NCBI GenBank assembly: GCA_905188085.1
Contig: CAJJKN010000010.1
Coordinates: 1 to 54,003, forward strand
Direction: 5' to 3'
DNA: 54,003 nt
Origin: an uncultured Bacillota bacterium
GTDB lineage: Bacteria > Bacillota > Clostridia > Christensenellales > QAND01
In this document: positions 8,601 to 16,242 of the stretch, in pieces
Layout: each line of letters begins with the position of its first letter
How positions within the stretch are numbered: position 1 is the first letter of the stretch
Notes under the pieces: model-generated
Told to the model about the DNA's origin: nothing
What the model saw: the letters and a program-made list of their open reading frames with translations, nothing else
The model's database searches: none
Program-made: the position numbers and the translations under genes

Positions 8601-8966
8601 AGGCTGTTTTGCTTTTGTGGGATGAAGCATGGTAAAATGGATTTAAGCAAGCGGGGCTTGATGAGGGCGGCCGTACACAAGAAAGAAATGCGGGCGGCAA
8701 AAAGGACAACGGAGAGCGCCCTTTGAAAACAGCGGAGGGGCTATCTGTTGTTTTGCAACAGGGGTTTGCCGAACCCTTGCGTGTAGAGGGCAGGCCGGCG
8801 GGATCTGTCGGTTTATGCCGGGCAAACAGGATGGGGCAGAAGCCGAGGCAACCCATTTTGCAATGATTTTGCAGGGCGATATGAAAAGAATACAGGAAAA
8901 CAGACGAACCTTTTAGAATGGTAAAGAGATAAGAGAGGGTTTTTTGGATAACAGAGGGGAAAACAA
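8601..8966 (+). other. Gene-free stretch with a possible promoter
   Basis: No coding frame is supported in these 366 bases. A promoter-like pair, TTGCTT (8609-8614) and TAAAAT (8633-8638) with an 18-base spacer and an extended TGG -10, could start a long leader for the membrane protein at 8967. A second weak candidate is TTGCAA followed by TATGAA near 8860-8885. The short ribosome site AGAGGGG precedes ATG 8967. Confidence 0.35.
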
Positions 8967-9593
8967 ATGAAGCAGGAAAATCAAACGGGCGGCGCGGCAT
9001 CGCAGGGGCTGCTGAAAAAACTGGTGATCATCGTGGTGGGATCCGTCATTGCGGCGTATGGCATTACGCTGGCCATGTACGCAGGGTTTGGCGGCGCGAC
9101 GCTGGCGGTGCTGTGGCAGGGGCTTTCCAAAACGTTTCCGATGACGATCGGTATGGCGTCGTTTGTGGTGGCGGCGGCGATGGTTTTGTTTGTGCTGTTT
9201 TACGACAGGCGGCAGATTCATATCGGCACGGTGCTTTATCAGATTGTATACAGTACTTGCGTGGATTTGTTTGCAAACTGCCATGTGTATAGCGAAACGA
9301 TGTGGATCAATTTTTTGATTATGATGCTGGGCGTGGTTGTGTTTGCCGTGGGCACGGGGCTGTATGCCGCAGCGTCGCTTGGCAGGGGCAGCTATGAGGC
9401 GCTTACGTTTGCGTTGGCGGAAAAGAACAACTGGCAAGTGAAAATTGTGCGCATGGTTTTGGATATTCTGATGGTGGTAGCCGGCGTTTTGCTGGGCGGG
9501 AAATTCGGGGCCTGCACGATTGTGACGGTTATGATTTCCGGGCCGATTATCCAGTTTGTAAACGGTAAAGCAAAGCGGATTTTCAAGCTGTAA
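8967..9593 (+). CDS. YczE/YitT-type integral membrane protein
   Basis: The 208-residue product has about five hydrophobic helices (near residues 18-38, 55-78, 84-105, 113-135 and 150-190). Glycine-rich patterns such as GSVIAAYGITLAMYAGFGG and AASLGRGSYEALTFAL resemble the YczE/YyaS/YitT family of membrane proteins. Their transport or signalling role is not firmly known. The RBS is AGAGGGG before ATG 8967. It is followed by a separate promoter for tyrS, so it probably forms its own transcript. No signal peptide is evident apart from the first helix. Confidence 0.65.
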   Translation: MKQENQTGGAASQGLLKKLVIIVVGSVIAAYGITLAMYAGFGGATLAVLWQGLSKTFPMTIGMASFVVAAAMVLFVLFYDRRQIHIGTVLYQIVYSTCVDLFANCHVYSETMWINFLIMMLGVVVFAVGTGLYAAASLGRGSYEALTFALAEKNNWQVKIVRMVLDILMVVAGVLLGGKFGACTIVTVMISGPIIQFVNGKAKRIFKL

Positions 9594-9641
9594 AAGCCGC
9601 AAAGCACCCGATTTTTGAGGGCATGGGGCGGCGCGCCTGCC

Positions 9642-9670
9642 TTGATATTTTGAAAAAACCATGATATAAA
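9642..9670 (+). promoter_or_regulatory. Strong promoter of tyrS
   Basis: TTGATA (9642-9647) and TATAAA (9665-9670) are spaced by 17 bases, close to the sigma-A ideal, with a TGA just before the -10. Transcription should begin near 9677, giving a leader of about 110 bases before tyrS. Confidence 0.7.
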
Positions 9671-9719
9671 AAGCAAAATCGGACGGTGTGAAAATGCACC
9701 CTGCAAGGCACGTTATGTA

Positions 9720-9776
9720 GCCGGATGGACAGAAATGGCCAGATAAGATTTATTTCTTATCCGGCCTTATTTTTTT
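9720..9776 (+). promoter_or_regulatory. Attenuator-like leader of tyrS
   Basis: GGCCAGATAAG (9737-9747) pairs with CTTATCCGGCC (9756-9766) with one mismatch, followed by TTATTTTTTT, forming an intrinsic terminator immediately before the ribosome site (GGAGGG, 9777-9782). Just upstream, GCCGGAT (9720-9726) is an exact complement of ATCCGGC (9759-9765), inside the terminator's 3' arm, so it could form a competing antiterminator. A small hairpin GGTGT/GCACC lies near 9685-9700. The T-box consensus is absent, so this is not the usual tRNA-sensing leader for a tyrosyl-tRNA synthetase. The switching mechanism is inference. Confidence 0.55.
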
Positions 9777-9787
9777 GGAGGGATACA

Positions 9788-11011
9788 ATGGGCATTTATG
9801 AGGAATTGCAGCAGCGCGGACTGATTGCGCAGGTAACGGACGAAAAGGAAATTCGCGAACTGATCAACAACGGCGGCGCCAGGTTTTACATCGGCTTTGA
9901 CCCTACGGCCGATTCTTTGCATGTGGGGCACTTTATGGCCTTGTGCCTGATGAAAAGGCTGCAAATGGCGGGCAACAAGCCGGTGGTGCTTTTAGGCGGC
10001 GGCACGGGCTTTATCGGCGACCCTTCCGGCAGAACCGATATGCGCTCTATGATGAATGCGGAGACCATTCAACATAATTGCGACTGCTTTTTGAAACAAA
10101 TCAGCCGGTTTATTGAATTTGGGGAGGACAAGGCCATTGTGGTCAACAACGCGGATTGGCTGCTGGAATTAAAATATATCGACTTGCTGCGCGAGGTGGG
10201 GCCCTGTTTTTCGGTAAACCACATGCTGCGGGCCGAATGCTACAAGCAGCGCATGGAGCGCGGGCTCAGCTTTTTTGAATTTAACTATATGATTATGCAG
10301 TCTTACGATTTTTACTATCTGAATCAAAAGTATGGCTGCAATATGCAGTTTGGCGGAGACGACCAATGGAGCAACATGCTGGCGGGGACGGACCTTATCC
10401 GCAGGAAAACCGGGGAAAACGCATATGCCATGACCATTACCCTATTGAAAAACAGCGAAGGCAATAAGATGGGCAAAACCGCAAAAGGCGCGGTGTGGCT
10501 GGATCCGGACAAGACAACGCCGTTTGAATTTTATCAATATTGAAGAAATATTGACGACGCGGATGTGATGAAGTGTATCCGAATGCTTACCTTTATTCCG
10601 GTGGACGAAATAGAGGAGATGGAGCAATGGGAAGCTTCGCGCATCAACGAGAAAAAGGAGATTTTGGCATACAGCCTGACAGAGCTGGTGCACGGCACGG
10701 AAAACGCCAAAAAAGCAAAAGAAACATCCGAAGCACTTTTTAGCGGCGAGGGGGATGATTCCAATAGGCCGGGCACGGCGCTGGAGGGGGCGCTTGTAAA
10801 GGACGGCGGCATAGGGCTGGTGGATATGCTGGTGCTGGGCAAGCTTGCCAAAAGCAAAGGGGAAGCCGGAAGGCTGATAGAGCAGGGCGGCATTCGCATA
10901 AACGGAGAAAAGGTGACGGATATAAACCACACGGTGAACGAAGAGGCGCTTTGTGCCGGTGTGAAAATCAAAAAGGGGAAAAAGATTTTCCATCGGTTTT
11001 CTCTCTCGTAA
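9788..11011 (+). pseudogene. tyrS: Tyrosyl-tRNA synthetase interrupted by an in-frame TGA
   Basis: TyrS charges tRNA-Tyr and is normally essential. ATG 9788 follows GGAGGG. The N-terminal class I catalytic domain is intact, with DPTADSLHVGHF (HIGH-type motif), the tyrosine pocket region and KMGKT (KMSKS-type motif). At codon 252 (10541-10543) a TGA replaces the Trp expected in the family's FYQYWRN segment. The same frame then continues uninterrupted through RNIDDADVMKCIRMLTF and an S4-like RNA-binding tail (GLVDMLVLGKLAKSKGEAGRLIEQGGIRINGEKV) to TAA at 11009-11011, giving the normal total of 407 residues. Neighbouring genes use TGG for Trp and TGA as stop, so this is a nonsense mutation, a sequencing error or a read-through site, not a changed code. 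Confidence 0.85.
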
Positions 11012-11198
11012 TCAAAAACCATCGCGCACGGGCCGAACGGGGTTGTAAGGCGTGGGGGGGAAGCGCGTATGATAAAATAGAGCCGAAAGCGGGCGGTGCA
11101 AAAACGCGGCGGGGCCTGCGGGGGTTTTAAGATGTTTCTATGCGTTGCTTGCCGCAACGGGCCTGAAAAGGGCATAATGGCAGCAAAAGGAGCGGAAC

Positions 11199-11672
11199 AT
11201 GCTGAAGGAAAATATAAAAGCGATCCGAAAAGCCAAAGGGCTTTCGCAGGAGGAGCTTGCGGAAAAATTAAACGTGGTAAGGCAGACGGTTTCAAAATGG
11301 GAACAGGGGCTGTCTGTGCCGGATGCGGATTTATTGATTGCAATCTCGGAAATACTGGAAACGCCCGTCGGCACGATGTTGGGAGAAACGCCGGAGGCGA
11401 TCGGACAGCCGGCTCCCAAAAAGCAGGGAAAATGGAACGTGCTGTTTTGGAGCATGCTTTTGCTGATCGTGGGGATTGTATTGATTTTTGCGGTTTTGCT
11501 GGCGCTGCAAAGCCCGTATCTGCATTGGGATTTCAACGACCCCGAAACCGCCGTGGCGGGAACGCTTTTGCACGGGTTTGAGTTTTTATTTGTGCGTATG
11601 GCCCCGATGCTGCTGGTTTGCGCGGCGGCAGGCTGCGTAATCGCAAAGAAAAAAGGCGCGCCGCGCGCATGA
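11199..11672 (+). CDS. XRE-family regulator with C-terminal membrane segments
   Basis: The N-terminal 60 residues form a classic Cro/cI-type helix-turn-helix: IRKAKGLSQEELAEKLNVVR followed by QTVSKWEQGLSVPDADLLI. After a linker come two hydrophobic segments (about 78-104 and 127-150), so the regulator is likely tethered to the membrane. Such 157-residue proteins are common in Clostridia and often control a neighbouring transporter or respond to envelope signals; no target is identified here. The RBS is AAAGGAG before ATG 11199. An extended -10 (TGATAAAAT, 11070-11078) lies 120 bases upstream. A terminator at 11721 follows. Confidence 0.8.
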   Translation: MLKENIKAIRKAKGLSQEELAEKLNVVRQTVSKWEQGLSVPDADLLIAISEILETPVGTMLGETPEAIGQPAPKKQGKWNVLFWSMLLLIVGIVLIFAVLLALQSPYLHWDFNDPETAVAGTLLHGFEFLFVRMAPMLLVCAAAGCVIAKKKGAPRA

Positions 11673-11720
11673 TGGTTTAAAAGCACGGCAGATTTAAAAA
11701 AGCCGTGGGCGCATATCGGC

Positions 11721-11759
11721 AAACCCCGCTGCGGGAAAGAATTCTGCGGCGGGGTTTTT
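11721..11759 (+). terminator. Intrinsic terminator after the XRE gene
   Basis: AAACCCCGC (11721-11729) pairs perfectly with GCGGGGTTT (11749-11757), followed by T residues, 49 bases after the regulator's stop. A weaker inner stem lies in the loop. Confidence 0.75.
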
Positions 11760-11896
11760 GCGTGCGCGGGGCATTATGAGGGCGCGGCAAAACCGGGGCG
11801 TTATGCTGCGGGCACCGTTTGGCGGGGAGAGGCTTGCCGATGGAGGATTTACGGTGTTAACATAGAAAAAGACAGGGGAAAAGGACGGTTGACGGG

Positions 11897-12511
11897 ATGA
11901 AAAAACAGGCGTATCTAAAGCTACTGGTGGAGGAGATTCACTCCGCTGCGATTGCCACCATCGGGGCGGACGGGCACCCGCAGACCCGCGTGATTGATAT
12001 GATGCTGTGGGATGCGCAGGGCGTATATTTTCTAACCGCCAAAGGCAAGGCGTTTTATGCGCAGCTGATGGAGCAGGGGTATATCGCCCTTTCGGCCACA
12101 AAGGAGAAGGTTTCGATTTCCATAAGGGGGAAAACGCGCTGCATAGGGCAGGAAAAGCTGGACGAGATTTTTGAAAAGAACCCCTATATGAAAAAAATTT
12201 ATCCCGGGGATACGCGCAGTGCGCTGGCGGTGTTTTGCCTGTATGAAGCGGACGGCGAATATTTTGACATCCGCTGCCCGGCGCAGATTGTGCGCGACAG
12301 CTTTGCCATCGGGAAAGAAAAACAGCAGGCGCCGGGCTATTATATAGGCGCGGGGTGCACCGGGTGCAAACGGTGCGAAGCGGCCTGCCCGCAAAGGTGT
12401 ATTGATGCGGGGAAAAGGCCGGCCGTGATCGACCAAGGCCATTGCCTGCGCTGCGGGCGATGCGCCGAAATTTGCCCGGAGCGGGCCATTGAAAAGAGGG
12501 ATGGAAGATGA
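11897..12511 (+). CDS. Flavin-binding pyridoxamine-oxidase-fold protein fused to a 2[4Fe-4S] ferredoxin domain
   Basis: The first ~125 residues have the FMN-binding split-barrel fold (IHSAAIATIGADGHPQTRVI, then KGKAFYAQLMEQGYIALSAT). The last ~60 carry two ferredoxin cysteine clusters, CTGCKRCEAACP and CLRCGRCAEICP. The protein likely passes electrons between an iron-sulfur donor and a flavin-bound substrate in the cytoplasm; the substrate is unknown. It is the first gene of an operon. Its TGA overlaps the macrodomain gene's ATG by 4 bases (ATGA), giving tight coupling to the macrodomain and SirTM genes, which suggests a redox link to that ADP-ribosylation system. Confidence 0.82.
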   Translation: MKKQAYLKLLVEEIHSAAIATIGADGHPQTRVIDMMLWDAQGVYFLTAKGKAFYAQLMEQGYIALSATKEKVSISIRGKTRCIGQEKLDEIFEKNPYMKKIYPGDTRSALAVFCLYEADGEYFDIRCPAQIVRDSFAIGKEKQQAPGYYIGAGCTGCKRCEAACPQRCIDAGKRPAVIDQGHCLRCGRCAEICPERAIEKRDGR

Positions 12512-13308
12512 ACCAAGGCCAAAGACGACGGTTTCTTCTTCAGGCGCTGATCAACGAGCGGCCGGAATATCAAAATACAGAGCTGCCAAGCGGGGCAGAG
12601 GAACAGCGGCAGCTGCTGCGCGGGTTGATGAACCTGCGCGCGCCGCAGGAGACGGACGCTGAATTTTTGCGCATACAGGATGAATACCTGCAAACGGAAA
12701 CCGCGGCAAAGGGCATAACCGATCTAAAAGACCTGACGCCCGTTCAGCCGGGGCTGTATCTATGGCAGGGGGACATTACCACGCTGAAATGCGACGCGAT
12801 TGTAAACGCCGCAAACAGCGGGATGACGGGCTGTTATATCCCGAACCACCGCTGTATCGACAACGCCATCCACACCTATGCGGGGGTGGAGCTGCGTGCC
12901 TTTTGCGGGGAAATGATGCGCCGCCAGGGCCATCCGGAGCCTACGGGGCAGGCAAAGATTACCCCGGCGTTTAACCTGCCGTGCCGGTATGTGCTGCACA
13001 CCGTAGGGCCGATTATCAATGGGCGGGTGAGAAAAGAGGATGAGGCGCTTTTGGCGTCTTGCTATGGCGCGTGTTTGGCGCTGGCGGAAAAACACGGGCT
13101 TGAAAGCGTGGCGTTTTGCTGCATTTCCACGGGAGAATTTCATTTCCCGAACGAATTGGCGGCGGAGATTGCGGTGCGGACCGTGAAAGAATTTTTAACG
13201 GAACAGACCAGTGTAAAAAAGGTGATTTTCAATGTTTTCAAAGACGAGGATAAACAAATCTATGCCGGATTGCTCGGCGCAAACGGAGCGGCTGAAAACC
13301 GCGCTTGA
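12508..13308 (+). CDS. Zinc-dependent macrodomain protein, ADP-ribosyl hydrolase
   Basis: Zn-macrodomains linked to SirTM remove ADP-ribose from modified proteins. The 266-residue protein has a helical N-terminal extension (1-80) and a macrodomain with CDAIVNAANSGMTGCYIPNH (ADP-ribose loop and zinc-ligand region), RCIDNAIHTYAGVELR, TGQAKITPAFNLPCRYVLHT and CISTGEFHFPNELAAEIAV. The His/Cys residues around NHRCID and the later CCISTGEF loop fit the zinc-dependent subgroup. It starts by 4-base overlap with the flavin/ferredoxin gene, and its end overlaps the SirTM gene. In other organisms the pair acts on a lipoylated GcvH-like protein; no gcvH-like or lipoate-ligase gene is in this window. Confidence 0.85.
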   Translation: MNQGQRRRFLLQALINERPEYQNTELPSGAEEQRQLLRGLMNLRAPQETDAEFLRIQDEYLQTETAAKGITDLKDLTPVQPGLYLWQGDITTLKCDAIVNAANSGMTGCYIPNHRCIDNAIHTYAGVELRAFCGEMMRRQGHPEPTGQAKITPAFNLPCRYVLHTVGPIINGRVRKEDEALLASCYGACLALAEKHGLESVAFCCISTGEFHFPNELAAEIAVRTVKEFLTEQTSVKKVIFNVFKDEDKQIYAGLLGANGAAENRA

Positions 13309-14176
13309 TAAGGCCGAGGCCGTGGTGATCGGCGCGGGCGCCAGGCTGTCCACGGCGGCGGGGTTTACCTATGCCGGCGCGCGGTTTGAAACGTATTTTG
13401 CGGACTTTGCGCAAAAATACGGCATCCGGGATATGTATGCCGGCGGGTTTTACCCCTTTCCCACGCGGGAAGAATTTTGGGCGTATTGGAGCCGGTATAT
13501 TTTCATCAACCGCTATCAAAACGCGCCAAAGCCGGTGTATGAAAGGTTGAGAAAGCTGGTGGCCGGCAAGGATTATTTTGTCATTACCACCAATGTGGAC
13601 CATTGCTTTCAAAAGGCGGGGTTTGACAAAAAGCGGCTGTTTTACACGCAGGGGGATTACGGGCTGTTTCAATGCAGCGAGCCGTGCCATTTTAACACCT
13701 ATGACAACGAACCCATCATCCGCAAGATGATGACAGCGCAGGGATATGCCGAAAAAGCGGACGGGACGATGGCTTTGCCGGAGGGAGGCCGGGCCAAAAT
13801 GACGGTGCCGACGGAACTTTTGCCGTATTGCCCGCGCTGCGGAAGGCCCATGACGATGAACCTTCGGGCGGACGATACCTTTGTGGAGGACGAAGGCTGG
13901 CACGCCGCGGCCGAGCGATATGAAAACTTTCTCCGCACCCGAGCGGGGCAGAAGGTGCTGTTTTTGGAGCTGGGCGTGGGCGATAACACCCCCGGCATTA
14001 TTAAGTATCCCTTTTGGCGCATGACGGCAAAGAACCCGGATGCAACCTATGCCTGCCTGAACAACGGGGAGGCGGTTTGCCCGCGGGAGATAGAAAGGCA
14101 AGCCATCTGTATTGACGGGGACATTGGGAAAGTTCTTATACAACTCGAAAGAAGTTGCGTGCGTCCTGAAATGTAA
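13262..14176 (+). CDS. SirTM, macrodomain-linked sirtuin with altered C-terminus
   Basis: SirTM enzymes are class M sirtuins that use NAD+ to ADP-ribosylate a protein target rather than deacetylate. The NAD motif reads VVIGAGARLSTAAGFTYAG, where an Arg replaces the usual Gly. Further family motifs are DMYAGGFYPF, WAYWSRYIFINRY, TTNVDHCFQKAGFDKKRLFY and TQGDYGLFQCSEPCH, in which Gln130 takes the place of the usual sirtuin catalytic His. Zinc cysteines are at QCSEPC and YCPRCG. ATG 13262 is chosen to limit overlap with the macrodomain gene; ATG 13232, behind AAGGTGA, is the alternative. The last ~18 residues after ICIDGD differ from those of the duplicated gene end at 15975, because a toxin-antitoxin module is inserted right behind the gene. 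Confidence 0.85.
   Translation: MPDCSAQTERLKTALDKAEAVVIGAGARLSTAAGFTYAGARFETYFADFAQKYGIRDMYAGGFYPFPTREEFWAYWSRYIFINRYQNAPKPVYERLRKLVAGKDYFVITTNVDHCFQKAGFDKKRLFYTQGDYGLFQCSEPCHFNTYDNEPIIRKMMTAQGYAEKADGTMALPEGGRAKMTVPTELLPYCPRCGRPMTMNLRADDTFVEDEGWHAAAERYENFLRTRAGQKVLFLELGVGDNTPGIIKYPFWRMTAKNPDATYACLNNGEAVCPREIERQAICIDGDIGKVLIQLERSCVRPEM
13985..14121 (+). repeat. Proximal copy of a 137-base gene-end duplication
   Basis: This stretch of the SirTM coding sequence is repeated at 15975-16111 in the same orientation, 1,990 bases downstream, with 131 of 137 bases identical and no gaps. The two copies bracket the AbiE module. Confidence 0.95.
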
Positions 14177-14201
14177 CGGAAATTATGCATTATTCGTTAC
14201 A
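14172..14201 (+). promoter_or_regulatory. Upstream operator-like inverted repeat of the AbiE operon
   Basis: TGTAACGGAAAT and its near-inverse ATTCGTTACA flank a centre containing ATGCAT. The same 30-base design recurs at 14291-14320. In characterised AbiE systems the AbiEi antitoxin binds paired inverted repeats upstream of its own gene, so these two sites are the probable operators. Confidence 0.65.
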
Positions 14202-14281
14202 TGCTCCGCATATCCGTTGCTCCCTCCACTGCATAGCCCGTACCCATTTCGGGAAAACTGGAAATATCTCTTGCTGGGTGG

Positions 14282-14320
14282 TTGTAAAAATGTAACGGAT
14301 AATGCATAATATCCGTTACA
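14282..14320 (+). promoter_or_regulatory. AbiE promoter overlapped by the downstream operator
   Basis: TTGTAA (14282-14287) and CATAAT (14305-14310) have a 17-base spacer. The -10 element lies inside an inverted repeat whose arms TGTAACGGAT (14291-14300) and ATCCGTTACA (14311-14320) are exact complements. A repressor bound there would block polymerase, consistent with autoregulation by AbiEi. Confidence 0.7.
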
Positions 14321-14336
14321 AAGGAGGCGGAAAGCT

Positions 14337-14951
14337 ATGGCGAATGGCTATATGAGCGGAATAAGAGAGCGGGTCATTTCTTCTGAGGATGGCACTATTT
14401 TCGTAGCTTCTGACTTTGCGGATATTGCTGATGCAAATACGATTCGGCAAAGTATGTATCGTCTTGTAAATGACGGGACGCTAAAACGAATTTTGCAAGG
14501 CGTCTACGAAAAGCCGAAGTACAGCAAGCTGCTTGATGAATATGTAGCGGCTGACCCAGACGCTGTTGCAAAGGCATTGGCGCGGAGTTACCACTGGACC
14601 ATTGCCCCATGCGGAAATACGGCCCTGAACCTGCTGGGTCTCTCTACACAGGTAACAGCGGTCTGGTCCTACATCAGCGACGGTCCGTATAAGACCTATG
14701 AGTGGAATTCCACAAAGCTGGAATTTAAGCATAGGACCAACAAGGAAATCACTGGGCTGTCTTACATGACGAGCTTGGTGATCCAGGCACTGAAAACTTT
14801 GGGAAGAACTAATGTGACGCCGGAGATCATGCAAACGCTTTCTGAAAAGCTGTCCGAGGATGAAAAGCGAGCCTGTCTGAAAGAGGCAACCGAATCCACG
14901 GACTGGGTTTATGATACGATACGAAAAATGTGTGGAGATGCCACACAATGA
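14337..14951 (+). CDS. abiEi: AbiEi-type antitoxin / transcriptional repressor
   Basis: The 204-residue protein begins with a winged-helix-like region (FVASDFADIADANTIRQSMY, LVNDGTLKRILQGVYEKPKY), as in AbiEi/DUF6088 proteins, followed by the C-terminal antitoxin domain (HWTIAPCGNTALNLLGLS, YKTYEWNSTKLEFKHR). In known AbiE pairs this protein represses its operon and neutralises the nucleotidyltransferase toxin without lasting protein-protein binding (type IV). It is the first gene of the pair, behind AAGGAGG (14321-14327), and overlaps the toxin gene by 4 bases. Its GC content is lower than the flanking operon, in keeping with transfer. Confidence 0.85.
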   Translation: MANGYMSGIRERVISSEDGTIFVASDFADIADANTIRQSMYRLVNDGTLKRILQGVYEKPKYSKLLDEYVAADPDAVAKALARSYHWTIAPCGNTALNLLGLSTQVTAVWSYISDGPYKTYEWNSTKLEFKHRTNKEITGLSYMTSLVIQALKTLGRTNVTPEIMQTLSEKLSEDEKRACLKEATESTDWVYDTIRKMCGDATQ

Positions 14952-15946
14952 GAAATGTAGCGCGATTGCCGGAAAGTGACCGGCGCGAATTGTTCCGAAA
15001 TACCGCAGATAAGATGGGCTTGCATGATGCCATCGTAGAAAAAGATTTTTGGGTATGCTTTACGCTGGATTATCTGTTCCACCGCTGCCCGTGGAAAGAC
15101 GCTATTACCTTCAAAGGTGGCACCAGTCTTTCCAAAGCATTCAACCTGATCAGCCGCTTTTCCGAAGATATTGACCTGATCTTGGACTGGCAGATGCTGG
15201 GATACGGTAAGGACGAGCCATGGGAAAAGCGCTCCAACACCAAACAGGATGCGTTCAACAAAGAGGCCAACGCACGGGCTGAGGTTTTCCTTGCGGAGCA
15301 GTTTTGCCCCACCATTCAGGCAGAGCTCTCTCAGGAGCTTGGCTGTGAGGCGAACATTTACATAGACGAAAAGGATAAGCAGACCGTTATCTTTGCTTAT
15401 CCGCACCTGTTTACGAATTCTGCTACCTTGCAGTTCATTCGTTTGGAGATCGGTGCGCTGGCCGCTTGGACGCCCGCAAAAATGGCTCAGATTGAGCCCT
15501 ATGCAGCAACCTATTACCCCAAAGTATTTGCGCAAAAGGATACGGCTATTCTGACTGTTGCGCCGGAACGGACTTTCTGGGAAAAGGCAACGATTCTGCA
15601 CCACGAGGCGAACAGACCTGAGAGCTCAGAAATGCCGCAGCGTTATTCCCGGCATTACTATGACCTGTACCGTATGTCCATGACGCCTGTGAAAGAAGCT
15701 GCCTTTGCCCGGGTGGAACTACTGAAAACGGTGGTGGACTTCAAAATGAAGTTCTACCCGAGGTCTTGGGCAAAGTATCAGGAAGCTGTTCCCGGCACTT
15801 TGGACCTGGTTCCACCGGAGTATCGCTTTGCAGCATTGGCCGCAGATTACGAAGCAATGAAGGATATGCTTTATGGTGATGTTCCGACGTTTGAGACTGT
15901 CATGAGTGCGGTCAGCGAATTGGAAAAAGAAATCAACGCACTATGA
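14948..15946 (+). CDS. abiEii: AbiEii-type nucleotidyltransferase toxin
   Basis: AbiEii toxins are DNA polymerase beta-like nucleotidyltransferases; relatives add nucleotides to tRNA 3' ends and halt growth, causing abortive infection. The 332-residue product has the family signature FKGGTSLSKAFNLISRFSEDIDLIL: the phosphate-binding Gly57-Gly58-Thr59-Ser60 and the metal-binding Asp74-x-Asp76 are present, followed by the typical TFWEKATILHHEA and RYSRHYYDLYRM segments. ATG 14948 overlaps the antitoxin stop as ATGA; a longer in-frame start at 14930 is rejected. The gene looks intact. It is followed almost at once by the duplicated sirTM gene end. Confidence 0.88.
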   Translation: MRNVARLPESDRRELFRNTADKMGLHDAIVEKDFWVCFTLDYLFHRCPWKDAITFKGGTSLSKAFNLISRFSEDIDLILDWQMLGYGKDEPWEKRSNTKQDAFNKEANARAEVFLAEQFCPTIQAELSQELGCEANIYIDEKDKQTVIFAYPHLFTNSATLQFIRLEIGALAAWTPAKMAQIEPYAATYYPKVFAQKDTAILTVAPERTFWEKATILHHEANRPESSEMPQRYSRHYYDLYRMSMTPVKEAAFARVELLKTVVDFKMKFYPRSWAKYQEAVPGTLDLVPPEYRFAALAADYEAMKDMLYGDVPTFETVMSAVSELEKEINAL

Positions 15947-15974
15947 CGCACTATTTGTGGTGCGCAATAAACAC

Positions 15975-16111
15975 AACACCCTCGGCATTATTAAGTATCC
16001 CTTTTGGCGCATGACGGCAAAGAACCCGGACGCAACCTATGCCTGCCTGAATTACGGAGAAGCGGTTTGCCCGCGGGAGATAGAAAGGCAAGCCATCTGT
16101 ATTGACGGGGA
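15975..16111 (+). repeat. Distal copy of the 137-base gene-end duplication
   Basis: This is the partner of 13985-14121. The six mismatches are mostly silent or conservative in the SirTM frame, so the two copies come from related genes rather than one recent exact duplication. Confidence 0.95.
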
Positions 16112-16157
16112 TTTGGATGCGTGTTTGTTGGCGGTGGAAGAGGGAGATAGGGCGTAA
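15975..16157 (+). pseudogene. Displaced 3' end of the sirTM gene
   Basis: This 60-codon frame reads NTLGIIKYPFWRMTAKNPDA and CLNYGEAVCPREIERQAICI, repeating the SirTM C-terminus, and ends IDGDLDACLLAVEEGDRA before TAA. It has no start of its own. It is best explained as the original gene end, separated from the rest of sirTM when the AbiE module entered carrying a slightly divergent replacement end. Confidence 0.8.
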
Positions 16158-16200
16158 GCGGAGAGAAATCTGCCGAACGCATGGAAATAAAGCAAAGGGG

Positions 16201-16242
16201 AAAAGACCGCCGGAAAGGAACGTGCATTTGCGGCGGCTTTTT
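16201..16242 (+). terminator. Terminator of the macrodomain-SirTM operon
   Basis: AAAAGACCGCCG (16201-16212) pairs with CGGCGGCTTTTT (16231-16242) with one mismatch, ending in a T tract. It sits 44 bases after the displaced sirTM stop, where the operon ended before the AbiE insertion. The rest of 16158-16455 holds only a promoter-like pair, TTGTCG (16244-16249) and CAAAAT (16267-16272), spaced by 17 bases. Confidence 0.65.

Noticed and set aside
9677..9787. T-box leader on tyrS
   Set aside because: The conserved antiterminator sequence with TGG followed by ACC is absent, unlike the clear T-box at 31839.
10541..10543. Selenocysteine or reassigned TGA in tyrS
   Set aside because: TyrS has no selenocysteine site, the position is Trp, and nearby genes use TGA as stop and TGG for Trp.
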